Origin: an uncultured Blautia sp.
Lineage (GTDB): Bacteria > Bacillota > Clostridia > Lachnospirales > Lachnospiraceae
NCBI GenBank assembly: GCA_900542045.1
Contig: UQMI01000027.1
Location: forward strand, 1-44,443
Length of the DNA: 44,443 nt
Direction: 5' to 3'
Shown here: one piece after another, positions 1-7,149 of the stretch
Layout: every line of letters begins with the position of its first letter
How positions within the stretch are numbered: the first letter of the stretch is position 1
Translations under genes and position numbers: made by a program
Notes under the pieces: model-generated
Seen by the model: only the letters and a program-made list of their open reading frames with translations
Databases searched by the model: none
What the model was told of the DNA's origin: nothing

Positions 1-2
1 AA

Positions 3-221
3 AAGGAAGAATATGAGAATGAGGAAGGAGAGATCGATATGTGTCAGGCACTTTTAGATATGAGAGAAGAATGCATCTCCATTGGGGAAGAGAAAGGCAT
101 CTCTATTGGAAAACAGCTGACTAAGCAGGTCTTTCAGTTATGGATGGCCGGGAAGACGGAGAAGGAAATCGCTGAAATCTGTGAAGTTTCCGTGGAAGAG
201 GTGAAGGACATCCTTTCGTAG
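3..221 (+). CDS. Rpn-family / PD-(D/E)XK nuclease transposase-type protein, C-terminal fragment
   Basis: The frame is open from the left edge of the window, so the gene starts upstream; the first in-window ATG at 39 is internal. The visible 72 residues begin KEEYENEEGEIDMCQALLDM, the usual tail of Rpn-type recombination-promoting nucleases (PD-(D/E)XK nuclease family transposases). The end, KTEKEIAEICEVSVEEVKDI, is a small helix-turn-helix-like segment also typical of that tail. The catalytic nuclease domain lies outside the window and cannot be judged. These genes are abundant, mobile-looking accessory genes in Lachnospiraceae, which fits the gene debris that follows. Family call is from the tail only. 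Confidence 0.6.
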   Translation, partial: KEEYENEEGEIDMCQALLDMREECISIGEEKGISIGKQLTKQVFQLWMAGKTEKEIAEICEVSVEEVKDILS

Positions 222-285
222 CGGCAGGGAAAGCATCAGGATCTCACAGCTGCAACAGGATCAAATAAAAACGGGAGAGAAGAAA

Positions 286-333
286 CAGAAACGGCAGTAC
301 CGTACCTCTTGGGCGCGGTATCTGCCGTTTCTG
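286..333 (+). terminator. Inverted repeat, terminator-like hairpin
   Basis: The arm CAGAAACGGCAGTACCG (286-302) pairs with CGGTATCTGCCGTTTCTG (316-333) apart from one inserted T, with a 13-base loop. No clear T-run follows, so it may be a weak or processed terminator for the nuclease gene rather than a canonical intrinsic terminator. Confidence 0.4.
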
Positions 334-444
334 CATTCTGCCAATCTGATTTTTAATTCCCTGGGAGATCTTTTTCGTTTGGAGTGTTTTCGATTTTTGA
401 CGAAGAAAAAGCCTGTAAAGATCGGAGATTATCTGTTAGAATAG

Positions 445-570
445 AACGGAAAGCAGAGTACTATGGAAGGGATCGTATTGATTGATGAGATCGATGCCCA
501 TCTGCATCTGGAGCTTCAAAAGAAAATACTGGTTCCGGAAGAACGGGGCAATCGGGAAAATCCAGGTATC
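445..570 (+). pseudogene. Relict of an AAA (OLD/AAA_15-type) ATPase, Walker B region
   Basis: Translation from 463 reads EGIVLIDEIDAHLHLELQKK. This matches the Walker B/D-loop stretch of AAA_15/AAA_21 and OLD-like ATPases (hhhhDEIDAHLHxxxQ). The similarity then stops and the frame continues as unrelated sequence. No Walker A, no upstream domain and no convincing C-terminus can be found, so this is a leftover of about 35 residues. Such ATPases are common in defence and mobile loci. The relict lies next to the rmlA promoter. Confidence 0.5.
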
Positions 571-574
571 AGCC

Positions 575-603
575 TTGAAGAGAGACTTTATCGGTGGTAT
601 AAT
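575..603 (+). promoter_or_regulatory. Putative promoter of the rml/polysaccharide operon
   Basis: TTGAAG (575-580) and TATAAT (598-603) are separated by exactly 17 bases. The predicted start is near 610, giving a leader of about 60 bases before rmlA. No other good promoter is seen upstream of rmlA. Confidence 0.55.
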
Positions 604-671
604 AGAACAACTAGTATGCGGAATTATGTGCTTTTGGCAAAAAATAAAACAGAACATTTTGGAGGAAGAAC

Positions 672-1547
672 ATGAAGGGAATTATTTTGGCCGGCGGTTC
701 CGGCACCAGACTGTATCCATTGACCAAGGCGGTGTCCAAGCAGATCCTGCCGGTATATGACAAGCCCATGATCTATTATCCCTTGTCCACGCTGATGCTG
801 GCAGGGATCCGGGAGATCCTGATCATTTCCACTCCCAGGGATCTGCCGGTGTTCCAGGAACTGCTGGGAACCGGAGAGCAGCTGGGACTGAAGCTTTCCT
901 ACCGGGTGCAGGAGAGCCCCAGAGGACTGGCAGATGCCTTTATCATCGGAGAAGAATTCATCGGAGATGATCATGTTGCTCTGGTGCTGGGAGACAATAT
1001 TTTCTATGGACAGAGTTTTTCCAGAGTGCTCCAGAGAGCGGCTTCTCTGGAAGAAGGGGCAGTGATCTTCGGCTATTATGTAAGAGATCCCAGAGCCTAC
1101 GGCGTGGTGGAATTCGATGAGAACGGCAAGGCTCTTTCCATTGAAGAAAAGCCTGAGAATCCCAAGTCCAACTATGCGGTTCCGGGCCTGTATTTCTATG
1201 ACAACGATGTGGTGGAGATCGCCAAGAATGTGAAGCCTTCTCACAGAAATGAGATTGAGATTACCAGTGTGAACAATGAGTATCTGCGCCGGGGAACCCT
1301 TCGGGTGGAGACGCTGGGCCGGGGATTTGCCTGGCTGGATACCGGGAATCATGATTCCCTGCTGGATGCGGCGGATTTCGTGGCGGCGTTCCAGAAGCGC
1401 CAGGGACTTTATATTTCCTGTATTGAGGAAATTGCCTATAAGAGAGGTTTTATTACGAAAGAACAGCTGATCGAGCTGGCACAGCCATTGCTGAAGACTC
1501 CTTACGGACAGTATCTGGTGGAAGTGGCTGAAGGTCTGGGCCGGTAA
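672..1547 (+). CDS. rmlA: Glucose-1-phosphate thymidylyltransferase (RmlA)
   Basis: Catalyses dTTP + glucose-1-phosphate to dTDP-glucose + PPi, the first step of dTDP-L-rhamnose synthesis in the cytoplasm. The 291-residue protein has the expected family length. It starts [18 protein letters not shown], the nucleotidyltransferase signature loop (GGxGTRL), followed by [26 protein letters not shown] near residue 95-105 is the metal/substrate motif, and [20 protein letters not shown] near 155-175 is the typical RmlA segment. GGAGGA sits 6 bases before the ATG. It heads the operon. rmlC follows after a 168-bp gap and rmlD lies 11 kb downstream; rmlB is not in the window. Confidence 0.96.
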   Translation: MKGIILAGGSGTRLYPLTKAVSKQILPVYDKPMIYYPLSTLMLAGIREILIISTPRDLPVFQELLGTGEQLGLKLSYRVQESPRGLADAFIIGEEFIGDDHVALVLGDNIFYGQSFSRVLQRAASLEEGAVIFGYYVRDPRAYGVVEFDENGKALSIEEKPENPKSNYAVPGLYFYDNDVVEIAKNVKPSHRNEIEITSVNNEYLRRGTLRVETLGRGFAWLDTGNHDSLLDAADFVAAFQKRQGLYISCIEEIAYKRGFITKEQLIELAQPLLKTPYGQYLVEVAEGLGR

Positions 1548-1613
1548 AAGACAGCGGATGGATTGCCAATATGCAGATGTCTGAGAAAAAGGAATAAATA
1601 CACAAGCAGGTGA

Positions 1614-1662
1614 GGATAGGTTTTCTGGGAACTTGGAAGGCCTATCCCATTGTGCGTATAAG
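1614..1662 (+). promoter_or_regulatory. Hairpin and possible internal promoter before rmlC
   Basis: GGATAGG (1614-1620) and CCTATCC (1641-1647) form a stem around a 20-base loop. Overlapping it, TTGGAA (1633-1638) and TATAAG (1657-1662) are 18 bases apart and could act as a weak promoter for rmlC. The rmlA-rmlC gap is unusually long for this cluster, which makes a regulatory element plausible but unproven. Confidence 0.3.
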
Positions 1663-1715
1663 ATACAGACAAAGATGAGAGAAAGGAGAGTGCATTTTTT
1701 CCGGAAAGGGAAGAA

Positions 1716-2285
1716 ATGCCAACAGAAAAAATGGGAAAAATTACAGTGGAAACATGTGAGATCGAAGGATTGAAGGTGATCACTCCCACCGTATTCGGCG
1801 ATGAGAGAGGATACTTTATGGAGACCTATAATTACAATGATTATAAGGCAGCAGGCATTGATCTGGAGTTTGTACAGGACAATCAGTCCAGCTCCAAAAA
1901 AGGGGTGCTGCGGGGACTGCATTTTCAGATCAACTATCCCCAGGACAAACTGGTGCGCGTATTAAGCGGCGAAGTATTTGATGTGGCTGTGGATCTGCGC
2001 CCCGGTTCCGAAACCTATGGAAAATGGTACGGCGTTCTGCTTTCTGCGGAAAACAAAAAGCAGTTTTTTATTCCAAAAAACTTTGCCCATGGTTTTCTGG
2101 TGCTGTCTGACTACGCAGAATTTGCCTACAAATGTACGGACTTCTATCATCCGGGAGATGAGGGCGGACTGGCCTGGAACGATCCGGATATCAACGTACA
2201 GTGGCCGATCCCGGAAGGAATGGAACTGATCATGTCTGAGAAAGATCAGAACTGGGGAAGCTTTGCGGAATTTCAGAAGAAATAA
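1716..2285 (+). CDS. rmlC: dTDP-4-dehydrorhamnose 3,5-epimerase (RmlC)
   Basis: Epimerises dTDP-4-keto-6-deoxy-glucose at C3 and C5, the third step to dTDP-L-rhamnose. The 189-residue length is normal for this cupin-fold dimeric enzyme. Diagnostic segments are FGDERGYFMETYN (27-39), VQDNQSSSKKGVLRGLHFQ with the catalytic-base His69, RVLSGEVFDVAVDLR (81-95) and FFIPKNFAHGFLVLSD. The ATG at 1716 has AAAGGG five bases upstream; an in-frame ATG at 1731 (MGKITVE) is a possible alternative because family members usually begin close to it. Its substrate needs RmlB, which is not encoded here. Confidence 0.95.
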   Translation: MPTEKMGKITVETCEIEGLKVITPTVFGDERGYFMETYNYNDYKAAGIDLEFVQDNQSSSKKGVLRGLHFQINYPQDKLVRVLSGEVFDVAVDLRPGSETYGKWYGVLLSAENKKQFFIPKNFAHGFLVLSDYAEFAYKCTDFYHPGDEGGLAWNDPDINVQWPIPEGMELIMSEKDQNWGSFAEFQKK

Positions 2286-2298
2286 ACAGGAGAGAAAG

Positions 2299-2360
2299 TT
2301 TGGAAGTGGACTTCCAAATCTGTCCTGATGACGCAGCAGGTGCGTCAAGAGGAGGAAAAC
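2299..2360 (+). repeat. Dispersed leader repeat, copy 1 (before the exporter permease gene)
   Basis: TTTGGAAGTGGACTTCCAAA (2299-2318) is an inverted repeat whose stem-loop exposes TGGA. It is followed by ATCTGTCCTGA and then the perfect palindrome TGACGCA (2329-2335), loop GCAGG, TGCGTCA (2341-2347). AGGAGGAAAAC follows and abuts the ATG at 2361. Related copies lie at 12171-12290, 13174-13238 and 42907-42965. The palindrome-to-ATG spacing is identical in the first three. Confidence 0.75.
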
Positions 2361-3167
2361 ATGGAAGAAAAGTCTTCTTTACTGAAGGACATTGTACAGA
2401 ACAAACGACTGATTCTGTCACTGGCAAAAAATGACTTTAAGACAAAATACGCAGGTTCCTATCTGGGCATTACCTGGGCATTTATCCAGCCGGTAGTGAC
2501 CATTATGGTATACTGGTTCGTATTTACTGTGGGGCTCAAAAGCGGAAATGTGATGAATTATCCCTTTGTGCTGTATCTGATCTCTGGTATCGTGCCCTGG
2601 TTCTTCTTTCAGGATGCGCTGAACGGAGGGACCAATGCGCTGCTGGAATACAATTACCTGGTAAAAAAGGTTGTGTTTAAGATCAGCATCCTTCCTGTGG
2701 TAAAGGTGATCTCCGCGCTGTTGGTGCATGTGTTCTTTATGGCGTTTGCGCTGATCATCTGCGCACTGAACGGCTATCCGCCCACCATTCATACACTGCA
2801 GATTTTCTATTATTCCGGCTGTGTGTTTGTATTTGCGCTGGCCCTTGCCTACAGCACCAGCGCCATTGTGGTATTTTTCCGGGATCTGACACAGGTTATC
2901 AACATCGTGCTCCAGGTGGGAATCTGGATGACGCCTATCATGTGGGATCTGAACATGCTGGCGGGCCATCCGCTGATCATGAAGCTGTTCAAGCTGAATC
3001 CCATGTACTACATTGTATCCGGCTACCGGGATTCCATGCTGGGACGTACCTGGCTGACGGAACACTGGCTCTGGGGCATCTATTTCTGGGTGGTGACTTT
3101 GCTGCTGTTCTGGCTTGGCACTGTGATCTTCAAACGTCTGCGGCCCCATTTTGCAGATGTGATGTAG
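2361..3167 (+). CDS. wzm: ABC-2 type polysaccharide export permease (Wzm/TagG-like)
   Basis: Membrane half of an ABC transporter that flips lipid-linked polysaccharide or teichoic-type glycan across the membrane. The 268 residues begin with the short cytoplasmic helix LAKNDFKTKYAGSYLGITWA, the hallmark of Wzm/TagG/RfbA permeases. Six hydrophobic segments follow, for example near 35-55, 68-88, 110-130, 145-170, 175-195 and 235-255. NPMYYIVSGYRDSMLG near 215 is the conserved NP-containing loop. The ATG at 2361 was chosen because AGGAGG ends 5 bases before it; the frame is open 33 bases further upstream through the leader repeat, but that ATG has no ribosome site. It pairs with the ATPase gene 70 bp downstream. 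Confidence 0.93.
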   Translation: MEEKSSLLKDIVQNKRLILSLAKNDFKTKYAGSYLGITWAFIQPVVTIMVYWFVFTVGLKSGNVMNYPFVLYLISGIVPWFFFQDALNGGTNALLEYNYLVKKVVFKISILPVVKVISALLVHVFFMAFALIICALNGYPPTIHTLQIFYYSGCVFVFALALAYSTSAIVVFFRDLTQVINIVLQVGIWMTPIMWDLNMLAGHPLIMKLFKLNPMYYIVSGYRDSMLGRTWLTEHWLWGIYFWVVTLLLFWLGTVIFKRLRPHFADVM

Positions 3168-3237
3168 CCGCAGGATACGGCATCTGAAAGAATACAGCCA
3201 TGTACGGAATTTGTGTGTACGAAGGAGATCCATAAAT

Positions 3238-4521
3238 ATGAGTGAAACAGCGATTGAAATCAAGCATCTGGAAAAGGTGTATAAATTATATGACAAGCCC
3301 ATGGACCGCCTGAAGGAATCCCTGGGTCTGACCCGACAGAAAAAATACAGAGAGCATTATGCCCTGCGGGATGTGTCTTTTGAGGTGGAACAGGGGCAGA
3401 TGGTGGGGATTATCGGCACCAATGGTTCCGGAAAATCCACCATACTGAAGATCATTACCGGTGTGCTCAGTCCCACGGCGGGAGAAGTGAAGGTGAACGG
3501 CCGGATCTCCGCTCTGCTGGAGCTGGGAGCCGGATTCAACTACGAATACACAGGTCTGGAGAACATTTACCTCAACGGGACCATGATCGGTTTTTCCCGG
3601 GAGGAGATTGACGAAAAACTCCAGAGCATCCTGGATTTTGCAGACATCGGCGAGTTCATCTATCAGCCGGTGAAAACCTACTCCAGCGGTATGTTCGTGC
3701 GTCTGGCCTTTGCGGTGGCCATCAATATCGACCCGGAGATCCTTATCGTGGATGAGGCTCTGGCGGTGGGAGACGTGTTCTTCCAGGCAAAATGCTACCG
3801 GAAATTTGAGGAGTTTAAGAAACTGGGCAAGACGATCCTGTTCGTAAGCCACGACCTTGGCAGCATCAGCAAATACTGTGATAAGGTGGTACTGCTCAAT
3901 CAGGGTGTGAAACTGGACGAGGGTTCCGCCAAGGAAATGGTGGACCTGTATAAGAAGGTTCTGGTCCATCAGGAAAATGCAGCCCAGGAGCAGGCAGCCG
4001 GAAATGGCGGCCAGGAGGCGCAGCCGGAAGAGAAGAAGCTGGTGCAGCCCTTTGAGCTGAATCCAAATGCCATTGAATATGGAGAAAAGAAGGCGGAGAT
4101 TGCGGAATTTACCCTGCTGGATGCCCAGGGAACGCCCACCAATACCATCGAGAAGTTTACAGATTTTACGATCAAGATGCGCATCCGGTTCCATGAAGAC
4201 ATTGATGATCCTATCTATGCATTTACCATTAAGGATCTGCGGGGAACGGAGATCACCGGTACCAATACCATGTATGAAAAGGCATCCATCCAGCCCCAGA
4301 AAGCCGGGAATGTCCAGGAAGTGACATTCACCCAGCGGATGAACTTGCAGGGAGGAGAATACCTGCTGTCTCTGGGGTGCACCGGATATCATGACGGAGA
4401 ATTTGTGGTGTACCACCGGCTGTATGATATCTGCAATATCACAGTTGTTTCCACGAAGAATACTGTGGGATTCTATGATATGGATTCCCGGATTGCAGTG
4501 GCCGATGAACCGGCGGAGTAA
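3238..4521 (+). CDS. wzt: ABC transporter ATPase with C-terminal glycan-binding (Wzt-type) domain
   Basis: Powers export of the finished polysaccharide together with the upstream permease. Residues 1-240 form the nucleotide-binding domain. Walker A is GTNGSGKST (60-68), the signature is the variant YSSGM (148-152) typical of Wzt/TagH, Walker B is ILIVDEA (168-174) and the switch is SHD (204-206). After a Gln/Glu-rich linker (about 245-270), residues 275-427 form a beta-rich domain matching the Wzt C-terminal domain, which in E. coli O8/O9a-type systems binds the capped non-reducing end of the glycan. The ATG at 3238 follows AAGGAG with a 10-base gap. The extended C-terminus implies that the exporter inspects its cargo, which fits the neighbouring WbdD-like protein. 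Confidence 0.93.
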   Translation: MSETAIEIKHLEKVYKLYDKPMDRLKESLGLTRQKKYREHYALRDVSFEVEQGQMVGIIGTNGSGKSTILKIITGVLSPTAGEVKVNGRISALLELGAGFNYEYTGLENIYLNGTMIGFSREEIDEKLQSILDFADIGEFIYQPVKTYSSGMFVRLAFAVAINIDPEILIVDEALAVGDVFFQAKCYRKFEEFKKLGKTILFVSHDLGSISKYCDKVVLLNQGVKLDEGSAKEMVDLYKKVLVHQENAAQEQAAGNGGQEAQPEEKKLVQPFELNPNAIEYGEKKAEIAEFTLLDAQGTPTNTIEKFTDFTIKMRIRFHEDIDDPIYAFTIKDLRGTEITGTNTMYEKASIQPQKAGNVQEVTFTQRMNLQGGEYLLSLGCTGYHDGEFVVYHRLYDICNITVVSTKNTVGFYDMDSRIAVADEPAE

Positions 4522-4641
4522 GAGGAAAAGTCAGGCGCCCTGCAGCAGGCCGGCGGGAATCCATGGGCCGGAGGGACAGAAGATCCGGGCCGGTGAACAG
4601 AGAGATCCTGCTGAAGACGGAAAGGGGAGAAAGCAGCGGAT

Positions 4642-7137
4642 ATGAAAGAATATATTGGAAAAGTATGCCTGGATGATACCTATTATCCGGGGGAAGATCT
4701 TTACAGTGATGGTGCTGTGGAAGATGAGATGCTGAAGCTTTCCATGGAAGTGGAAGAAGAAGAATTTAACAGAGAGATCGACCGGAGAAAAAGCTGGCCC
4801 ATTCTCTACCATTTTTCTCACATCCGGGAAAATATTGCCAACTGGCTGCCGCTGAAGGATACAGACCGTGTCCTGGAGGTGGGAGCCGGCTGTGGCGCCG
4901 TGACCGGAGCGCTGGCTTCCCGGGCAGGGCATGTGACCTGCATCGACCTGTCCAGAAAACGGAGTCTGATGAATGCCCACCGGCATAAAAATTATGACAA
5001 TGTGGAAATCCTGATGGGAAATTTTCAGGATATCGAAGCCAGTCTGACGGAAAAATATGATTATATCACCCTGATCGGTGTCTTTGAATATTCAGAAGGC
5101 TATATCGGAGGCCAGGAGCCCTATGTGGAGATGCTGCGGAAGATCGCCGCACATCTGAAACCCCAGGGGAAGATCGTCATTGCCATCGAGAACCGGCTGG
5201 GACTGAAATACTGGGCCGGCTGTACAGAAGACCACAACGGCCAGTTCTTTGAAGGGCTGGAAGGATATCCCACCACAAGCGGTGTCCGTACTTTTTCCAG
5301 AAAAGAGCTGGAAACGATCTTCGAGACTGCCGGATCGTATACCTGGGATTTCTATTATCCCTATCCGGATTACAAATTCCCCATGACGATCTATTCGGAC
5401 AAATGGCTGCCGGGAATCGGGGAACTGCGGGAGGTGCGGTATAATTTCGACCGGGCCAGACTCCGTCTCTTTGATGAGACCAGAGTGTATGATACCCTGA
5501 TTGCCAATGATCTGTATCCGGTCTATGCCAATTCATTTCTGGTGCTGCTCTCTGTGAAAGACCAGGGGCAGTCGGACATCCACGGCAAGACTGCAGAACA
5601 GCAGGCCAGGGAAGCTCTGTCCGGTGCGGCAGCCCGGCTGCAGGAGTCGAAAAAAGAGCCAGAGGAGAAGACAGCAGAAGCCGGCGATGGAGAAGCACAG
5701 ATACAGCAGCAGGAGATGGACGGACCGTCCGGAAAAGCCGGGGAAAGCTCTGTGCAGGAACCGGAAAGTCCGGGAAAAGAAAGCGTTTCTCAGGAAAAAC
5801 AGGAGGAACCGGGACAGATCATTTATGTGAAGCACTCCAATGAACGGGATCCCCGTTTTGCCATCCGCACAGAGATCTATGAGGACGGCAGCGGAAAGCG
5901 CACCGTGCGCAAGGTGGCGGAGACCCCGGCGGCGGAAGCACATATCAGCCGGATCCACAAAAGCTATCAGCTTCTGAAAGGACTGTACCGGAACACGGCC
6001 ATTGAGATGAACCGCTGCTGGAAAGGCAATGGTTATGTGACATTGGAATATGTAACAGGAACAACTCTGGAAGAAATGCTGGATGCGTTGCTGGAAAATC
6101 AGCAGACCGACCAGCTGTGGGAGACGTTGAACAGTTATCTGGACGTGATCCGCAGTGCAGGGGAAGACCGGAAATTTTTTGTAAAGACGGACAGATTCCG
6201 GGAAGTGTTCGGAGATCCGGAACTTCCTGCGGGACTGCGGGCCACGGACGTGGCCAATGTTGACTGCATCTGCAGCAATCTGCTTTGGGACAGAGAGAAA
6301 GAAAAATGGCAGATGCTGGATTATGAGTGGACCTTCGCGTTTCCGGTTCCGGTGAATTTCCTGATCTACCGGATCCTGAATTACTATCTGTTCACCAGTA
6401 CCATGCGTGCACCTCTGGCAGAGGGAAATTATTTCGCAAAGGCGGGGCTGACTCCGGAGGAATGCCAGGCCTATGAGCAGATGGAAGTACATTTTCAGAA
6501 ATATATCACCGGTTCTCTGGTTCCCATGCGGGATATGTATGATGCCATTTCCCCGGGGATCCTCATTGATCTGAAAAGCGGTTCCTGGGAGAAACAGTGC
6601 TTCTCTGACTGTCTGCAGGTGTTTGTGGATTACGGAGAGGATTTTTCCGAGGAAAATTCCTGGCTGCTGCCCTGTCAGGAGGGATTTTACAGTGGGATTA
6701 TTTCCATACCGGAAGGAGCGAAGCGGGTGCGGCTGGATCCTACGGATAAATGCTGCATTGTGAAGCTGCGCTGTCTGCGGGCAGAGAAGGTTCCCGGCGG
6801 AATCAGCCTGGACAAGAAAATCCTGGATCAGGATTTCCTGCCTTTTACCACCAATGGCTGGGAATATGGTACAGGGGCTTACTTCTTCAATACCCGGGAT
6901 CCCCAGTTTGTGCTGGAGGAACTGCCGGCGGATACCAGAGAAATTGCTTTTGCTTATGAAGTCACTGCCTGCAGTGACGAGGTGGCCCGGATGATCCAGA
7001 GTCAGATGGAGGAAAAGCGCCGGATGGAGACAGAACTGGCCGTATGCCGACAGGAGCTGAAGCAGAAAAAAGAACTGATCCAGGCCATGGAGAATACGAA
7101 GGTCTGGAAGCTGTACCGTACCATAAAGAAGGATTGA
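4642..7137 (+). CDS. Methyltransferase / kinase-like / coiled-coil protein, possible polysaccharide chain terminator
   Basis: An 831-residue multi-domain protein. Residues 50-305 are a class I SAM methyltransferase with LEVGAGCG (78-85) and CIDLS (100-104). A low-complexity linker follows (about 310-392). Residues 393-640 look like a protein-kinase/APH fold: VRKVA with Lys424, Glu432 in a following helix, hinge LEYVTG (468-473), NVDCICSNLL with Asp541 and Asn546 where HxDxxxxN is expected (His replaced by Asn), and LDYEW with Asp560 as the metal-binding Asp. Residues 650-780 are beta-rich and 780-820 form a coiled coil ending KVWKLYRTIKK. Methyltransferase-kinase-coiled coil order beside Wzm/Wzt matches WbdD, which caps O9a-type glycans. 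The role is inferred; sequence identity to WbdD cannot be judged here. Confidence 0.65.
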   Translation: MKEYIGKVCLDDTYYPGEDLYSDGAVEDEMLKLSMEVEEEEFNREIDRRKSWPILYHFSHIRENIANWLPLKDTDRVLEVGAGCGAVTGALASRAGHVTCIDLSRKRSLMNAHRHKNYDNVEILMGNFQDIEASLTEKYDYITLIGVFEYSEGYIGGQEPYVEMLRKIAAHLKPQGKIVIAIENRLGLKYWAGCTEDHNGQFFEGLEGYPTTSGVRTFSRKELETIFETAGSYTWDFYYPYPDYKFPMTIYSDKWLPGIGELREVRYNFDRARLRLFDETRVYDTLIANDLYPVYANSFLVLLSVKDQGQSDIHGKTAEQQAREALSGAAARLQESKKEPEEKTAEAGDGEAQIQQQEMDGPSGKAGESSVQEPESPGKESVSQEKQEEPGQIIYVKHSNERDPRFAIRTEIYEDGSGKRTVRKVAETPAAEAHISRIHKSYQLLKGLYRNTAIEMNRCWKGNGYVTLEYVTGTTLEEMLDALLENQQTDQLWETLNSYLDVIRSAGEDRKFFVKTDRFREVFGDPELPAGLRATDVANVDCICSNLLWDREKEKWQMLDYEWTFAFPVPVNFLIYRILNYYLFTSTMRAPLAEGNYFAKAGLTPEECQAYEQMEVHFQKYITGSLVPMRDMYDAISPGILIDLKSGSWEKQCFSDCLQVFVDYGEDFSEENSWLLPCQEGFYSGIISIPEGAKRVRLDPTDKCCIVKLRCLRAEKVPGGISLDKKILDQDFLPFTTNGWEYGTGAYFFNTRDPQFVLEELPADTREIAFAYEVTACSDEVARMIQSQMEEKRRMETELAVCRQELKQKKELIQAMENTKVWKLYRTIKKD

Positions 7138-7149
7138 TTGGAGATTGGA

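Larger units (their letters stand above)
222..671 (+). other. Intergenic debris between the nuclease fragment and rmlA
   Basis: This 450-bp stretch holds no intact gene. It contains a long inverted repeat (286-333) and a stop-free frame ending at 444 (peptide end KKKPVKIGDYLLE) that has no ATG, GTG or TTG start and no family I recognise. In the same frame after the stop it holds a relict of an AAA ATPase (445-570), then a sigma-70-type promoter (575-603) and the rmlA ribosome site. It reads as decayed accessory DNA now serving as the upstream region of the polysaccharide operon. Confidence 0.5.

Noticed and set aside
225..444. A stop-free frame after the nuclease fragment ending KKKPVKIGDYLLE.
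   Set aside because: It has no usable start codon and I recognise no family; it is described as possible debris only.
624..1922. A 432-codon minus-strand open frame.
   Set aside because: It overlaps rmlA and rmlC on the opposite strand and shows no domain; it is a shadow of real coding sequence.
2328..2360. In-frame N-terminal extension MTQQVRQEEEN of the permease; similar extensions exist for rmlD and the GT-C-like gene.
   Set aside because: The peptides are simply the leader repeat read in frame. The upstream ATG or TTG has no ribosome site, while the repeat ends in an excellent one before the second ATG. In the fourth copy the same frame hits a stop.
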